This document shows positions 33,328-41,545 of a stretch of 64,000 nt of DNA, one piece after another. Origin of the DNA: Kitasatospora cinereorecta (GTDB lineage Bacteria > Actinomycetota > Actinomycetes > Streptomycetales > Streptomycetaceae); the NCBI RefSeq assembly GCF_024172095.1, contig NZ_JAMZDX010000001.1:23501-87500 (forward strand), read 5' to 3'. How positions within the stretch are numbered: position 1 is the first letter of the stretch; the number at the start of each line of letters is the position of its first letter. The notes beneath the pieces are model-generated. The model saw only the letters and a program-made list of their open reading frames with translations. It was not told the origin of the DNA and did not search any database. The position numbers and the translations under genes were made by a program.

Positions 33328-33932
33328 CGCTGGAGCTCCAGGACGGCGGCGGAGTGCAGATGGGCGACGAAGTCGATCAGGACGTCGTACGCCTCCCGGC
33401 GGTCCCGGGCGTCGCAGTGCAGGATCGGTACGTCGGGCAGCAGGTCCAGCGCGGCGCGCAGCTCCTCGTCCGGGTGGCGCGGGGTGTCCGGGAACAGGTT
33501 GACCACCACCGCGAACGGGATCCGCTGCTCCTCCAACTGCCCCAGCACGTCGAAGGACTCCTCGATCCGCCGGGTGTCGACGACGACGATGGCCCCGAGC
33601 GCCCCGCGCGACAGGTCCTCCCACAGCGGCCAGAACCGCTGCTGGCCAGGCGTGCCGAACAGGTACAGCGCCAGCCGCGGATTGAGCGTGATCCGCCCGA
33701 AGTCCAGGGCCACCGTGGTGGTGGTCTTGTCCGGCCGGCCGGTGAGGTCGTCGACGTCGACACCGGCCGCCGTCATGGTCTCCTCGGTCCGCAGCGGGGC
33801 GATCTCGCTCAGCGAGCCGACCAGGGTCGTCTTCCCCACCCCGAACGGGCCGGTGACCAGGATCTTCACCGCACCCTGGACGGTCGACGGCAGGTAGGAC
33901 GGCTGACGGTCAGCGGAGTTGGCGGAGGCCAA
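33324..33932 (-). CDS. cvnD: Conservon GTPase-like protein CvnD
   Basis: This 202-residue small Ras/Mgl-like GTP-binding protein has Walker A GPFGVGKTT near residue 27, the DxxG-equivalent LFGTPGQQRFW, and an unusual NLFPD in the place of NKxD. It is the G-protein component of the conservon, a membrane-associated signalling complex compared with eukaryotic G-protein systems. The TTG at 33932 is chosen because GGAAGAGG lies about six bases upstream and because similarity begins there; it overlaps the cvnC end by 23 bp. Confidence 0.9.
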   Translation of the reverse strand: MASANSADRQPSYLPSTVQGAVKILVTGPFGVGKTTLVGSLSEIAPLRTEETMTAAGVDVDDLTGRPDKTTTTVALDFGRITLNPRLALYLFGTPGQQRFWPLWEDLSRGALGAIVVVDTRRIEESFDVLGQLEEQRIPFAVVVNLFPDTPRHPDEELRAALDLLPDVPILHCDARDRREAYDVLIDFVAHLHSAAVLELQR

Positions 33933-34254
33933 CGAGCACCTCTTCCAGAAGAGTGGTGGACAGGCGGTCGGTCTGCGGGGCGGGCGGGAGCACCTGGACG
34001 GCGCCCAGGTCCCAGAGGTCACCGACCAGCACCTTCACCACGCTGATCGGCAGGTGCAGGTGAGCGGCGACCTCGGCCAGCGAGAGCAGCCGGCGGCAGA
34101 CCGAGAGGATCGACTGCTGCTCCCGGTTGAGCACCGTGGCGTCCGGCTGCGCGCCGGGCACGGTGCTCACCAGGCTCTCCAGCGCCAGTACGTTCCGGCT
34201 CGGCCTGCTGCGGCCGCCGGTGATCACGTACGGCCGGACCGGACCGCCGCTCAC
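33910..34254 (-). CDS. cvnC: Conservon DUF742 protein CvnC
   Basis: This 114-residue protein is of the DUF742 family, a winged-helix-like fold found only in conservons. Signature parts are VRPYVITGGRSRP at the N-terminus and the HTH-like ICRRLLSLAEVAAHLHLPISVVKVLVGDL. The GTG at 34254 overlaps the cvnB stop as GTGA. It is thought to bridge CvnB and CvnD in the complex. Confidence 0.92.
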   Translation of the reverse strand: MSGGPVRPYVITGGRSRPSRNVLALESLVSTVPGAQPDATVLNREQQSILSVCRRLLSLAEVAAHLHLPISVVKVLVGDLWDLGAVQVLPPAPQTDRLSTTLLEEVLVGLRQLR

Positions 34255-34661
34255 TGCAGGCCGCCCGCCGCGTGCTCCACCCGTGGCGGACTGGTCAGGT
34301 GGGTGCCGATCCGATCCACCAGCATCTGCATCTGGTACGCGACCAGCCCGGCGTCGACCGCCTCGCCGGTCACCACGGCCAGGTGCGCCCCGGCACCGGC
34401 CGCCACCACGAACAGGTAGCCGCCGCCGTACTCGATGATGATCTGCCGGGTGCTGCTGGTCGGCCCGCCGAAGCCCTGCGCCACGCCGCGGGCCAGCGAC
34501 TGCAGGCCCGAGCACGCCGCGGCCAGCCGCTCGGCGTCGTCCCGGCCGATCCGCTCGCTGCGGCCGATCTCCAGGCCGTCGTTGGACACCACGACGGCGT
34601 GCTCGACCTCTGGAACGGTGACGATGTCGGTCAGCAGCCAGCCGAGATCAGGATTGGTCAT
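34251..34661 (-). CDS. cvnB: Conservon roadblock/LC7 protein CvnB
   Basis: This 136-residue roadblock/LC7 domain protein shows LGWLLTDIVTVPEVEHAVVVSNDGL, LAAACSGLQSLARGV and YLFVVAAGAGAHLAVV, matching the MglB/dynein-light-chain fold. Such proteins are GTPase-activating or scaffolding partners of Ras-like GTPases, here CvnD. ATG at 34661 overlaps the end of cvnA by 14 bp, so expression is coupled. Confidence 0.93.
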   Translation of the reverse strand: MTNPDLGWLLTDIVTVPEVEHAVVVSNDGLEIGRSERIGRDDAERLAAACSGLQSLARGVAQGFGGPTSSTRQIIIEYGGGYLFVVAAGAGAHLAVVTGEAVDAGLVAYQMQMLVDRIGTHLTSPPRVEHAAGGLQ

Positions 34662-36054
34662 GGAAGTCTCCGGTGCGCTGGGGAGGTTGGGGGGATGCGG
34701 GGAAAGCGTCTGCCGGGTCGTCGGGTCGGTCGTCGCGGACCTGGCGGGCGGCCGAGCGGCCGCTGGCGGTGCCGGCCTGGAACAGCGCCATGAAGGCCTG
34801 GGCCTCCCGGGCCGAGCGCTGCGGTGCCGCCGCGGGTCCGGCGGCGGACTGCCGGGGTGTCGCCGCGCTGCCGCGGCGGTTGGTGCGCCGGGGGAGCGCA
34901 CCGGGGACCGGACCGTCCGCCGCGGCCGGTGCGGCGGGCGGAGAAACGGGCGGTGCGGCGGGCGGTGCGGCGGCCGGGGCCGGGGCCGGGGCCGGGGCGG
35001 GCGCCGGGGCCGGCCGGATCAGCGGTGCCCGGCCGTGCGGGGCCTGACCGTAGGGAGCCTGGCCGTGCGGGTCCTGCGCGAACGGCGACTGCCCGAACGG
35101 CTCCGGCGCCTGCGCCATCCGCGCGGCTCCGGCTTCCGGCGGCGCCGCGACACCCGAGCCGACGGCCGGCAGCACGTCGGTGAGCAGCGCGTTCGGCAGC
35201 AGCACGACCACCCGCACACCGCCGTACGGCGAGGGCGCCGAGCTCAGCGTGACCCGGAAGCCGTACTGCTCCGCCAGCCGGCCGACCGCCGCCAGGCCCA
35301 GCTGCGGCACCTCGCCGAGCCGGGAGACCTCCAGCGTGCCGCCGCCGGCCAGGGCGGCCGCCGCCTTCTCGACCGCCTGCTCGGGCATGCCGACGCCGCA
35401 GTCGTCGATCTCGATGACGGCGCCGTTGTGCACCGGCATCAGGGTGACGAACACCTGGGTGCTGGGCGGGGAGTAGCGGGTGGCGTTGTCCAGCAGCTCG
35501 GCCACCGCGTGGATCAGCGCCTCGGCGGCCGCGCCGACCACCGCCCGCTCGACCCGGCTGCGCACGACCACCCGCTGGAACGGCAGGATCCGCGACTGGG
35601 CGCCGCGCACCACGTCCTCCAGCGCCACCGGTTCGGGCCAGTGCCGGCCGGCCCGGGCGCCGCACAGCACGGCCAGGGTCTGGGCCAGTCGGGCCTGCTG
35701 GGCGGCCGCGTGGTCGGCCTTGAGCAGCCCTTCGAACAGGGCCGGGTCGTCGTGGGTGCGCTCCATCTCGTCGAGCCCGGCCTGCTGGTCGTGGGCCATC
35801 ACCAGGATGCGCCGGGCGACGCTCAGGAAGGCGCGGCGGGTGGCCGCGTTGAGCTCCTGCTCCTGCTGGGCGGCGGCGATCTCGGCGCCGCGCCGCGCCA
35901 GTTCGGCGTCCAGTCGGCCGCTGAGCTCGGCCGCCCGGTGCTGCTGCTCGGCCAGGCGCTCGCGCAGGGTGAGGGTGACGGCGCGGTAGCGCGCGGCGGC
36001 GAGCACCGCGAGAACGGTGAGCAATCCGGCCGCTGTCGCACACCACTGAGTCAT
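34648..36054 (-). CDS. cvnA: Conservon sensor histidine-kinase-like protein CvnA
   Basis: This 468-residue protein has one N-terminal membrane segment (AAGLLTVLAVLAAARYRAV), a long coiled coil (TLRERLAEQQHRAAELSGRL onward), a dimerisation-like helical domain, and a HATPase_c domain with the N box AVAELLDNATRYSPP and G1 box DDCGVGM. A 150-residue Pro/Ala/Gln-rich tail follows. CvnA proteins act as sensors without a dedicated response regulator. ATG at 36054 is used, with a GTG six bases upstream possible. It is the first gene of the six-gene conservon. Confidence 0.9.
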   Translation of the reverse strand: MTQWCATAAGLLTVLAVLAAARYRAVTLTLRERLAEQQHRAAELSGRLDAELARRGAEIAAAQQEQELNAATRRAFLSVARRILVMAHDQQAGLDEMERTHDDPALFEGLLKADHAAAQQARLAQTLAVLCGARAGRHWPEPVALEDVVRGAQSRILPFQRVVVRSRVERAVVGAAAEALIHAVAELLDNATRYSPPSTQVFVTLMPVHNGAVIEIDDCGVGMPEQAVEKAAAALAGGGTLEVSRLGEVPQLGLAAVGRLAEQYGFRVTLSSAPSPYGGVRVVVLLPNALLTDVLPAVGSGVAAPPEAGAARMAQAPEPFGQSPFAQDPHGQAPYGQAPHGRAPLIRPAPAPAPAPAPAPAAAPPAAPPVSPPAAPAAADGPVPGALPRRTNRRGSAATPRQSAAGPAAAPQRSAREAQAFMALFQAGTASGRSAARQVRDDRPDDPADAFPASPQPPQRTGDFHDQS

Positions 36055-36163
36055 CGTCACGCGGCGCATTCTAGGGTGGCGATACTGCGATCGTATGAAT
36101 AGCCCACCAATTGACTGAACTGGGCACGTCAAAGCGCTTCGGTTCGCCCACCGACTCCCCGGG

Positions 36164-38470
36164 TCAGTCCCGGACGCCCACCGTCAGCCGGTGCAGCAGC
36201 AGCACCGCCACGTCGTCCGGACGGGAGTTGCGCTCCGTCACATTCAGCGTCAGCAGGTCGGCCAGCCGCTCCAGCGCCGCGTCCGGCCCGCCGCGGGTCT
36301 CCCCGGTCTGCCGCGCCCACAGCTCCAGCCCGCCCAGCATCCGCGCCAGCGACTCGTCGTAGTCCTCGTCCCGGACCTCCACCAGCCCGTCGGTGTACGC
36401 CAGCACCGTCTCGCCCTCCTCCAGCAGGCCCGCCGCCAGCGGGTAGCCGCTCCCCGGCTCCACGCCCAGCGGCGGCCCGCCGGGCAGCTCGATCTCGGAC
36501 GCCTTCCCGTCCGAGATCCGCACCGGCGGCGGGTGCCCGGCCCGCGCCCCGCTCAGCTCCCCGGTGAGCGGATCGAGCGTCAGGTACAGGCAGGTGGCGA
36601 ACAGATCGGTGTCCAGCTCGGCCAGCAGCCGGCTGGTCCGGGTCAGCGTCGCGGCCGCGTCGTTCCCATCGGTGGCGTACGCCCGCAGCCCGCTGCGCAG
36701 CTGGCCCATCACCGCGGTGGCCTCCGCGTTGTGCCCCTGGACGTCGCCGATCACCAGCCCGACCCGGCCGTCCGGCAGCCGCAGCAGGTCGTACCAGTCG
36801 CCGCCGATCTGCATCCCCTCGGTGGACGGCAGGTAGCGGGCGGCCGACGCGATGCCGGGCAGCCGGGGCAGGCTGCGCGGCAGCATCGCCCGCTGCAGCT
36901 CGCTGGCGCGGTGGTGGTGGATGTCGTACAGCCGGGCCCGCTCCAGGGACTGCGCCAGGATGCCGGCGAAGGCCGAGTACATGGTGCGGTCCTCGCGCCC
37001 GAAGACCCGCTCGGTGGCGAAGGTGATCAGGCACGACCCGACCTGCCGTCCGGAGGCGACCAGTGGCAGCACCGCCCACGCCGCGGGGGTGAGCGGGCTG
37101 CCGCCGCCCCGGCCGCCCGGCTCGCTGAACAGCGGGGTGGCCCGGGCCAGCGCGTGCTCCATCACCCCGGAGGAGAGCTCGTGCAGCCGGTTCAGCTCGT
37201 TGCGGTACGGGCCGCCGTACACCGCCGGGGAGACCGGCAGCAGCCGGCCCTCGTCGATCAGGTCGAGCACCACGCTGGCCGCACCGAGGGCCGGCCTGGC
37301 TATGTCGGTGAGCGCCGTGGTCACCTCGCGGACGGTGACCGCCCGGGACAGCGCCCGGGTGAGCGCCAGCAGCAGGGCGGTCCGGGCGCCGGCGACGGCC
37401 GGTTCGGCGTCGCCGGGGGCGCTCCGGCCGCCCCGGTCCGCCTGCCCGCCCCGGTCCGCCTGCCCGGCCCGGTCCGCGCCGTCCGGCCGCTCGGGCCGTT
37501 CGGTGTGGTCGCGGCCGGTGAGCAGTCCTGCGATCCGGACCGGACGGTTGTGGATGTCGAGCATCACCTCGCCCGACTCGTCCACCCGGGCGACCGTCCC
37601 GTCCGCCCGGACCACCCGGTAGCTCAGCCGGTACGGGCCGCCGGCGGCCAGCGCCTCGGCGATGCCGGCCTGCAGGTCGGGCAGGTCCTCGGGGTGCACC
37701 ACCCGGCTCAGGTCGGGGGCGGTGGCGGTGCCGCGCTCCGGCGGCGCCAGCCCCACCAGCTGGTAGGCCCGGGCGTCCCAGGTGGTCTCGCCGGTGACCA
37801 GGTCGCGTTCGAAGGCACCCGCCCCGGCCGCCCGGACGGCCAGCGAGAGCAACTGCGGGTCGACCGGCTGCGGCGAGGGCCGGATGCCCTCCGGCACCGG
37901 CGCGGCGGCCTGCACGTGGTCGATCAGGTGGGAGAGCCGGTGGGCGCACGCCTCGGCCAGGGTCTCCAGGGTGTCGATGTCCCGGCGCGGCACGGTGCCC
38001 CGGTGGGCCAGCGCCAGGGCGAGGGCGCCGATCGCGTCCCCGTCGACGATCAGCGGCAGGACCGCCAGCGCCACCAGGCCGGTGCCGCGGCCGACGTTGG
38101 TGTTCGGGTAGTCGGTCCTGGTCTGCTCGGGGCTGAGCAGCACCGTTTCGCGGCGGCGCAGGGCGAGCGCGGCGGGCAGGTCACTGGCCGGGTCGACCAG
38201 GCCGTAGCGCTCGTGGGCCCACTCCGGCAGTCCGTGGGAGGCGGCGAGCCGGAGCATCCCGTCGGAGTCGAGCAGGTAGAGCGCGGAGCCCTCGCCGGTG
38301 ATCCAGATCGGGCCCTCGGTCAGCACCACGCCGAGCAGTTCGGCGGCGCTGCCGGCCCGCAGCAGTAAGCGGACGCAGCGCAGCTCGGTGCGGGTGGCCG
38401 GCCGGTCGGAGGTCAGGTCCACGGATGCCGGCCCCCTTCCGCTCGTGCCGCGTCTGCGTGCCGCCATCAC
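36164..38470 (-). CDS. SpoIIE-type PP2C phosphatase with GAF-PAS-GAF sensors
   Basis: This 768-residue soluble signalling phosphatase has an N-terminal GAF domain (about 30-190), a PAS domain (about 210-320, with TTWDARAYQLVG and HPEDLPDLQ), a second GAF (about 370-530) and a C-terminal PP2C domain. The PP2C metal-binding motifs GGDWYD, GDVQGHNAEA and AYTDGLVEV are intact, so it should dephosphorylate anti-anti-sigma factors (STAS proteins). No kinase domain of the RsbW type is fused. It lies about 110 bp upstream of the conservon on the same strand but is probably a separate unit. Confidence 0.9.
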   Translation of the reverse strand: MMAARRRGTSGRGPASVDLTSDRPATRTELRCVRLLLRAGSAAELLGVVLTEGPIWITGEGSALYLLDSDGMLRLAASHGLPEWAHERYGLVDPASDLPAALALRRRETVLLSPEQTRTDYPNTNVGRGTGLVALAVLPLIVDGDAIGALALALAHRGTVPRRDIDTLETLAEACAHRLSHLIDHVQAAAPVPEGIRPSPQPVDPQLLSLAVRAAGAGAFERDLVTGETTWDARAYQLVGLAPPERGTATAPDLSRVVHPEDLPDLQAGIAEALAAGGPYRLSYRVVRADGTVARVDESGEVMLDIHNRPVRIAGLLTGRDHTERPERPDGADRAGQADRGGQADRGGRSAPGDAEPAVAGARTALLLALTRALSRAVTVREVTTALTDIARPALGAASVVLDLIDEGRLLPVSPAVYGGPYRNELNRLHELSSGVMEHALARATPLFSEPGGRGGGSPLTPAAWAVLPLVASGRQVGSCLITFATERVFGREDRTMYSAFAGILAQSLERARLYDIHHHRASELQRAMLPRSLPRLPGIASAARYLPSTEGMQIGGDWYDLLRLPDGRVGLVIGDVQGHNAEATAVMGQLRSGLRAYATDGNDAAATLTRTSRLLAELDTDLFATCLYLTLDPLTGELSGARAGHPPPVRISDGKASEIELPGGPPLGVEPGSGYPLAAGLLEEGETVLAYTDGLVEVRDEDYDESLARMLGGLELWARQTGETRGGPDAALERLADLLTLNVTERNSRPDDVAVLLLHRLTVGVRD

Positions 38471-38586
38471 TGTTGCTGAACATCTTATTTACGTATCGCC
38501 CACATGGCTGGTTGCGTGCACGTGGTTCGCGCTCCGTGATCGACGACTTCGGGCCGTCGGCCGGCCCGGGGCACGGAGAGGCGCGG

Positions 38587-38660
38587 CGGGGCAACGCGTG
38601 GCAGCAGGGCTCGGCAGGGCAGGGCAAGGCGGGGCAGGGCATGGCAACGCATGGCGAGGC
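38587..38660. repeat. Degenerate GGGCA-rich repeats
   Basis: Short repeats of GGCAGGGC and GGGCA, and two copies of CAACGCRTGGC about 55 bp apart, fill the interval upstream of the SpoIIE-type gene. I see no gene in 38471-38729. Confidence 0.5.
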
Positions 38661-38729
38661 CCGCAGACCGGCCGTCGGGCGACCCTGGTGTCTGCGGGCC
38701 CGGAGGATCCCCCGGAACGGAGGCTTCGG

Positions 38730-38942
38730 CTACTGGCCGTCCACCTCGCCGTACGGCCGCTGCGGGCGGGCCGGGACCGGGCGCAGCGAGCGCAGGCCGC
38801 GCAGCAGCGCGAAGGCGTGCCGGGCCGAGTCGGCGAACCCGGGGGCGTCGGACCGCGGGCCGACGGTGACCGGCTCCTCGGGGCGGCGGGGACCCGGGAC
38901 CAGGCCGGTCACCGACTCGATCTTCTGCGCCGTCTGCGTCAT
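38730..38942 (-). CDS. Small hypothetical protein (70 aa)
   Basis: This 70-residue frame starts at an ATG with AAGGA seven bases upstream. It encodes MTQTAQKIESVTGLVPGPRR, a central helix-forming ADSARHAFALLRGLRSL and a Pro/Arg-rich end. No signal peptide or known domain. Third-position GC is high, consistent with coding, but the frame is short and I cannot rule out chance. Confidence 0.45.
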   Translation of the reverse strand: MTQTAQKIESVTGLVPGPRRPEEPVTVGPRSDAPGFADSARHAFALLRGLRSLRPVPARPQRPYGEVDGQ

Positions 38943-39137
38943 CGTTCCGTCCTTCGTGCTGCGACCGTCACCGCTGGTGAGCTGACGGGACGTGGGCCTC
39001 GGTGGCTCCGTCCCCTATCGGTATGACTACCCGGTCGGCTGACAGTGTGACGCGCGGACGGTGAAGGAACGATATCGGGGGTGATCCGATGACGTACCGG
39101 CGTGCACCCCGGGGCGGGGGCGCACGCCGGGGGAGCG

Positions 39138-39332
39138 TCAGGCGGGGAGGTCCGGCAGCTCGGGGGCGACGGCGGTGGCCTGGTCGAGGCCGAGCGGCAG
39201 GTCGGGAGCGGTGATGGCGTCGGTCAGCGGGCCGGTGCCGACCGGCTGGGTGGCGTGGGCGCTGGGGGCGGTCAGGGAGGCCACCACGCCGACGGCGAGG
39301 GAGGCAAAGGCGAGCATCGAGCGCTTCTTCAT
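39138..39332 (-). CDS. Small secreted peptide
   Basis: This 64-residue protein has a convincing signal peptide (MKKRSMLAFASLAVGVVASL, cleavage near SAHA) and a mature peptide of only about 37 residues rich in Pro, Leu and acidic residues. No cysteines. It has the same design and start context (CATGGCC on the plus strand) as the secreted protein at 27862-28188. Function unknown. Confidence 0.5.
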   Translation of the reverse strand: MKKRSMLAFASLAVGVVASLTAPSAHATQPVGTGPLTDAITAPDLPLGLDQATAVAPELPDLPA

Positions 39333-39363
39333 GGCCTGCCCAACGGCCGCCCCGACCCCGAGG

Positions 39364-39930
39364 TCACGGCCAGGAGCGCAGGCCCTCGACGAGCACCCGG
39401 GTCATCCGGTCCAGGGTCACCGCCTGATCCTCCGCCAGCCGGAACGCCCCGCCGGTGGTCAGCGAGGCGAAGCCGTGCGCCATCGCCCGGACCGTGCGGG
39501 TGGCGTGGATCGCCTCCGACCCCTCCAGCCCGTAGCCGCTCAGCACCCGCAGCACCACCTCGACCAGCCGGGTCGCCGCCGCCAGCTGCTCGGGGTCGTC
39601 CGCCTGCGGGGCCTGCGGCACCGCCGCGTACCGCTCCGGATGCTCGCCCGCGTAGTCCGCGTACGCCGCCATCAGCGCGGCGACGGCCTCATCGGTCGAG
39701 CGTCCGAGCACCGCGTCCGAGAGCCGTTCGGCCAGCTCCGCGGTGGCCCGGACGGCGACCAGGCGGCGCAGCTCGGCCAGCCCGCCGGGGACGTGCTTGT
39801 AGAGGGACGGGGTGGCGACCTTGGCGCGGGCGGCGACGGCGGCCAGGGTGAGGCCCTGGGCGCCCTGCTCGTCGAGCAGTTCCAGCGCGTGGTCGACCAC
39901 GGCGGCGGGAGTGAGTCCGGCGCGGGGCAT
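39364..39930 (-). CDS. TetR-family transcriptional regulator
   Basis: This 188-residue regulator has an N-terminal HTH (VVDHALELLDEQGAQGLTLAAVAARAKVATPSLYKHV) and a helical ligand domain of the TetR_C33/WHG type (ATRTVRAMAHGFASL). It overlaps the stop of the upstream alpha/beta hydrolase gene (ATGA), so both are on one transcript. The 21-bp palindrome ahead of that operon at 40805 is its probable operator, implying autorepression. Confidence 0.9.
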   Translation of the reverse strand: MPRAGLTPAAVVDHALELLDEQGAQGLTLAAVAARAKVATPSLYKHVPGGLAELRRLVAVRATAELAERLSDAVLGRSTDEAVAALMAAYADYAGEHPERYAAVPQAPQADDPEQLAAATRLVEVVLRVLSGYGLEGSEAIHATRTVRAMAHGFASLTTGGAFRLAEDQAVTLDRMTRVLVEGLRSWP

Positions 39931-40754
39931 CAGCCGACCTCTGCCAGGAACGGGAGCAGGGCGGCCGCGGTGGCCTCCGGGTAGCCCGCCATGGGGTAGT
40001 GCCCGGCGTCCTGGATCATCACCTTCCGGGCCCCCTTCAGCGCCGCGACCTGGCGGTCGGCGACCACCTCGGGCTTCGGGAAGTCGGGGTCCTTGGTGCC
40101 CATCAGCACCAGCGCCGGGCACTGGACCGCCGCCGACCAGCCGTCCGGGGCGGAGTTGCCGGTCAGGTAGCCCTTCAGCGCGGCCTTCCGGCCGGGCTCG
40201 CGGAGCATCGCGGACAGCTCGGCGCGGTAGGCGTCGAAGTCGGCCGGACGGGCGGTCGGGTAGTAGAACTTCTGCAGCGTCCCCCACAGCCCGGGGAAGG
40301 TCGACACGAGCGGCGCGACCGCGCCGAACAGGGCCTTCTGGAAGGCGTTCAGCGGCAGGTTCTCGATGAAGGCGTCGATCAGCACGATGCCGGCGGTCCG
40401 CTCGGGAGCGATCCCGGCGACCTTCACCACCGTCGCGCCGGTGTACGAGCTGCCGGCCAGCACGGCGCGCTCGATGCCCAGGTGGTCGAGCAGGGCGATC
40501 ACGTCGCCGGCGATCGCGGCGGGGGAGTAGTCGGTGAAGCCGGTGGAGGACTCGCCCATCCCGCGCAGGTCCGTGGTGATCACCCGGCGGCCGGCCGCGG
40601 TGAGCAGCGGGACCAGGTGCCGGTAGGTGCTCCGCAGGTCCAGCATGCCCGGGACGAGGACCACCGGGACGCCCTCGCCGGTGACGGTGTCGTCGAAGGC
40701 GATCCGGCCGCCGGGGACGTCGAAGTGGCGGGTGGTGGTGGTCGTGGAGCTCAT
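39930..40754 (-). CDS. Alpha/beta-fold hydrolase
   Basis: This 274-residue hydrolase is of the epoxide-hydrolase/haloperoxidase-like group. It shows the oxyanion region VLVPGMLDLRSTY, TDLRGMGES, the nucleophile elbow AGSSYTG (Thr in place of the final Gly of GxSxG), an acid in LMGTKDPDF and the catalytic His in DAGHYPMAGYPE. The first gene of a hydrolase-tetR operon, it probably detoxifies or modifies the ligand sensed by the TetR protein. Confidence 0.88.
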   Translation of the reverse strand: MSSTTTTTRHFDVPGGRIAFDDTVTGEGVPVVLVPGMLDLRSTYRHLVPLLTAAGRRVITTDLRGMGESSTGFTDYSPAAIAGDVIALLDHLGIERAVLAGSSYTGATVVKVAGIAPERTAGIVLIDAFIENLPLNAFQKALFGAVAPLVSTFPGLWGTLQKFYYPTARPADFDAYRAELSAMLREPGRKAALKGYLTGNSAPDGWSAAVQCPALVLMGTKDPDFPKPEVVADRQVAALKGARKVMIQDAGHYPMAGYPEATAAALLPFLAEVG

Positions 40755-40804
40755 CGCGGGCCTCCTGGCTGCGTTGGCGTCGGCCTCATGCCGTTAGCCA
40801 TAAA

Positions 40805-40825
40805 GCTAAGGCTAATAGCCTTAGC
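40805..40825. promoter_or_regulatory. TetR operator, 21-bp perfect palindrome
   Basis: GCTAAGGCTA-A-TAGCCTTAGC is a perfect 10-1-10 inverted repeat located 51 bp upstream of the hydrolase start, in a short AT-rich block. A further half-site TTAGCC lies at 40794-40799. Position and symmetry fit binding by the TetR protein of the same operon. Confidence 0.75.
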
Positions 40826-40850
40826 CGTCAAGGGCCGGCGGCGGACCGGT

Positions 40851-41141
40851 TCACATCCCCTCCACCTTGAACGGGTCGTGCTCGGCGAGCAGCTTGTCCA
40901 GCCGGGCCTGGTCCACCCGGCTGGTGAGCTCGCCCGCCTCCTGGCGGTCGCGGACCACCTTGGCGAGGGTGAACGCCGAGGTGATCTCGTACAGCAGGCC
41001 CACCGCCAGGAAGGCGCGCATCCAGGCGCTCACCGGCAGGTAGGCGATGCCAAGCCCGAGCGCGGCGGTGGCGAGGGCGAAGGAGATGACGGCCTGGACG
41101 TAGTACGCAGCCGTGGTCCGGTTCTGCATCGATGCGGTCAT
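40851..41141 (-). CDS. YiaA/YiaB-like inner membrane protein
   Basis: This 96-residue protein has two adjacent membrane helices (YYVQAVISFALATAALGLGI and MRAFLAVGLLYEITSAFTLA) that match the YiaA/B two-helix domain, followed by a charged cytosolic tail ending VDQARLDKLLAEHDPFKVEGM. The role of the family is unknown. ATG at 41141 is used; ATG at 41129 is possible. It ends 26 bp from the tetR-operon operator. Confidence 0.8.
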   Translation of the reverse strand: MTASMQNRTTAAYYVQAVISFALATAALGLGIAYLPVSAWMRAFLAVGLLYEITSAFTLAKVVRDRQEAGELTSRVDQARLDKLLAEHDPFKVEGM

Positions 41142-41374
41142 GCCGCGAGCGTCTCCGACTCCGTCGCGCGACACATGAGTACGGATACTCAACCGCTCGT
41201 CACGGTGCGTTGCGGCGGTACTCGGGGTCATCTGGCCAACCGTCACAAATCGCCCATAAGTCCGCAGGAGGAATCCACTGTCTCTCTCGAGACGCTTGGA
41301 ATCAGGGGATGCATGGGATTAACGTTTGATAACGCAGCGCGGTCGGCAACGCCGTACCCACACGGCACCGTGCG

Positions 41375-41535
41375 CTCTCGCCTAATCCACCGGGCGCGCC
41401 CCTCGCGGGCGGGCCCAGGAGCCGGGGAACCACCGTTCCACCGGGGTGAATCGGCCAGGCTCCAGAGCCGGGCCGTAGGAGACCTTCCACCTCCGAACCC
41501 GTCAGCTAACCCGGTCGGCGACAGGGAAGGAAGGA
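41375..41535 (+). ncRNA. ydaO-yuaA (c-di-AMP) riboswitch
   Basis: The leader of the M23 peptidase gene contains the highly conserved ydaO core elements in order: CGCCTAATCC, GGGGAACCACC, CCGGGGTGAATC (41435-41450 region), GTAGGAGACCTTCC, and CCGAACCCGTCAGCTAACC (about 41493-41512), then GGTCGGCGACAGGGAAGG. This RNA binds cyclic di-AMP and, in Streptomyces, turns off cell-wall hydrolase genes such as rpfA. Exact 5' boundary is approximate. Upstream, 41142-41374 shows no gene, only a short AT-rich block near 41320-41335 that may hold the promoter. Confidence 0.88.
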
Positions 41536-41545
41536 GCACGCCCCC

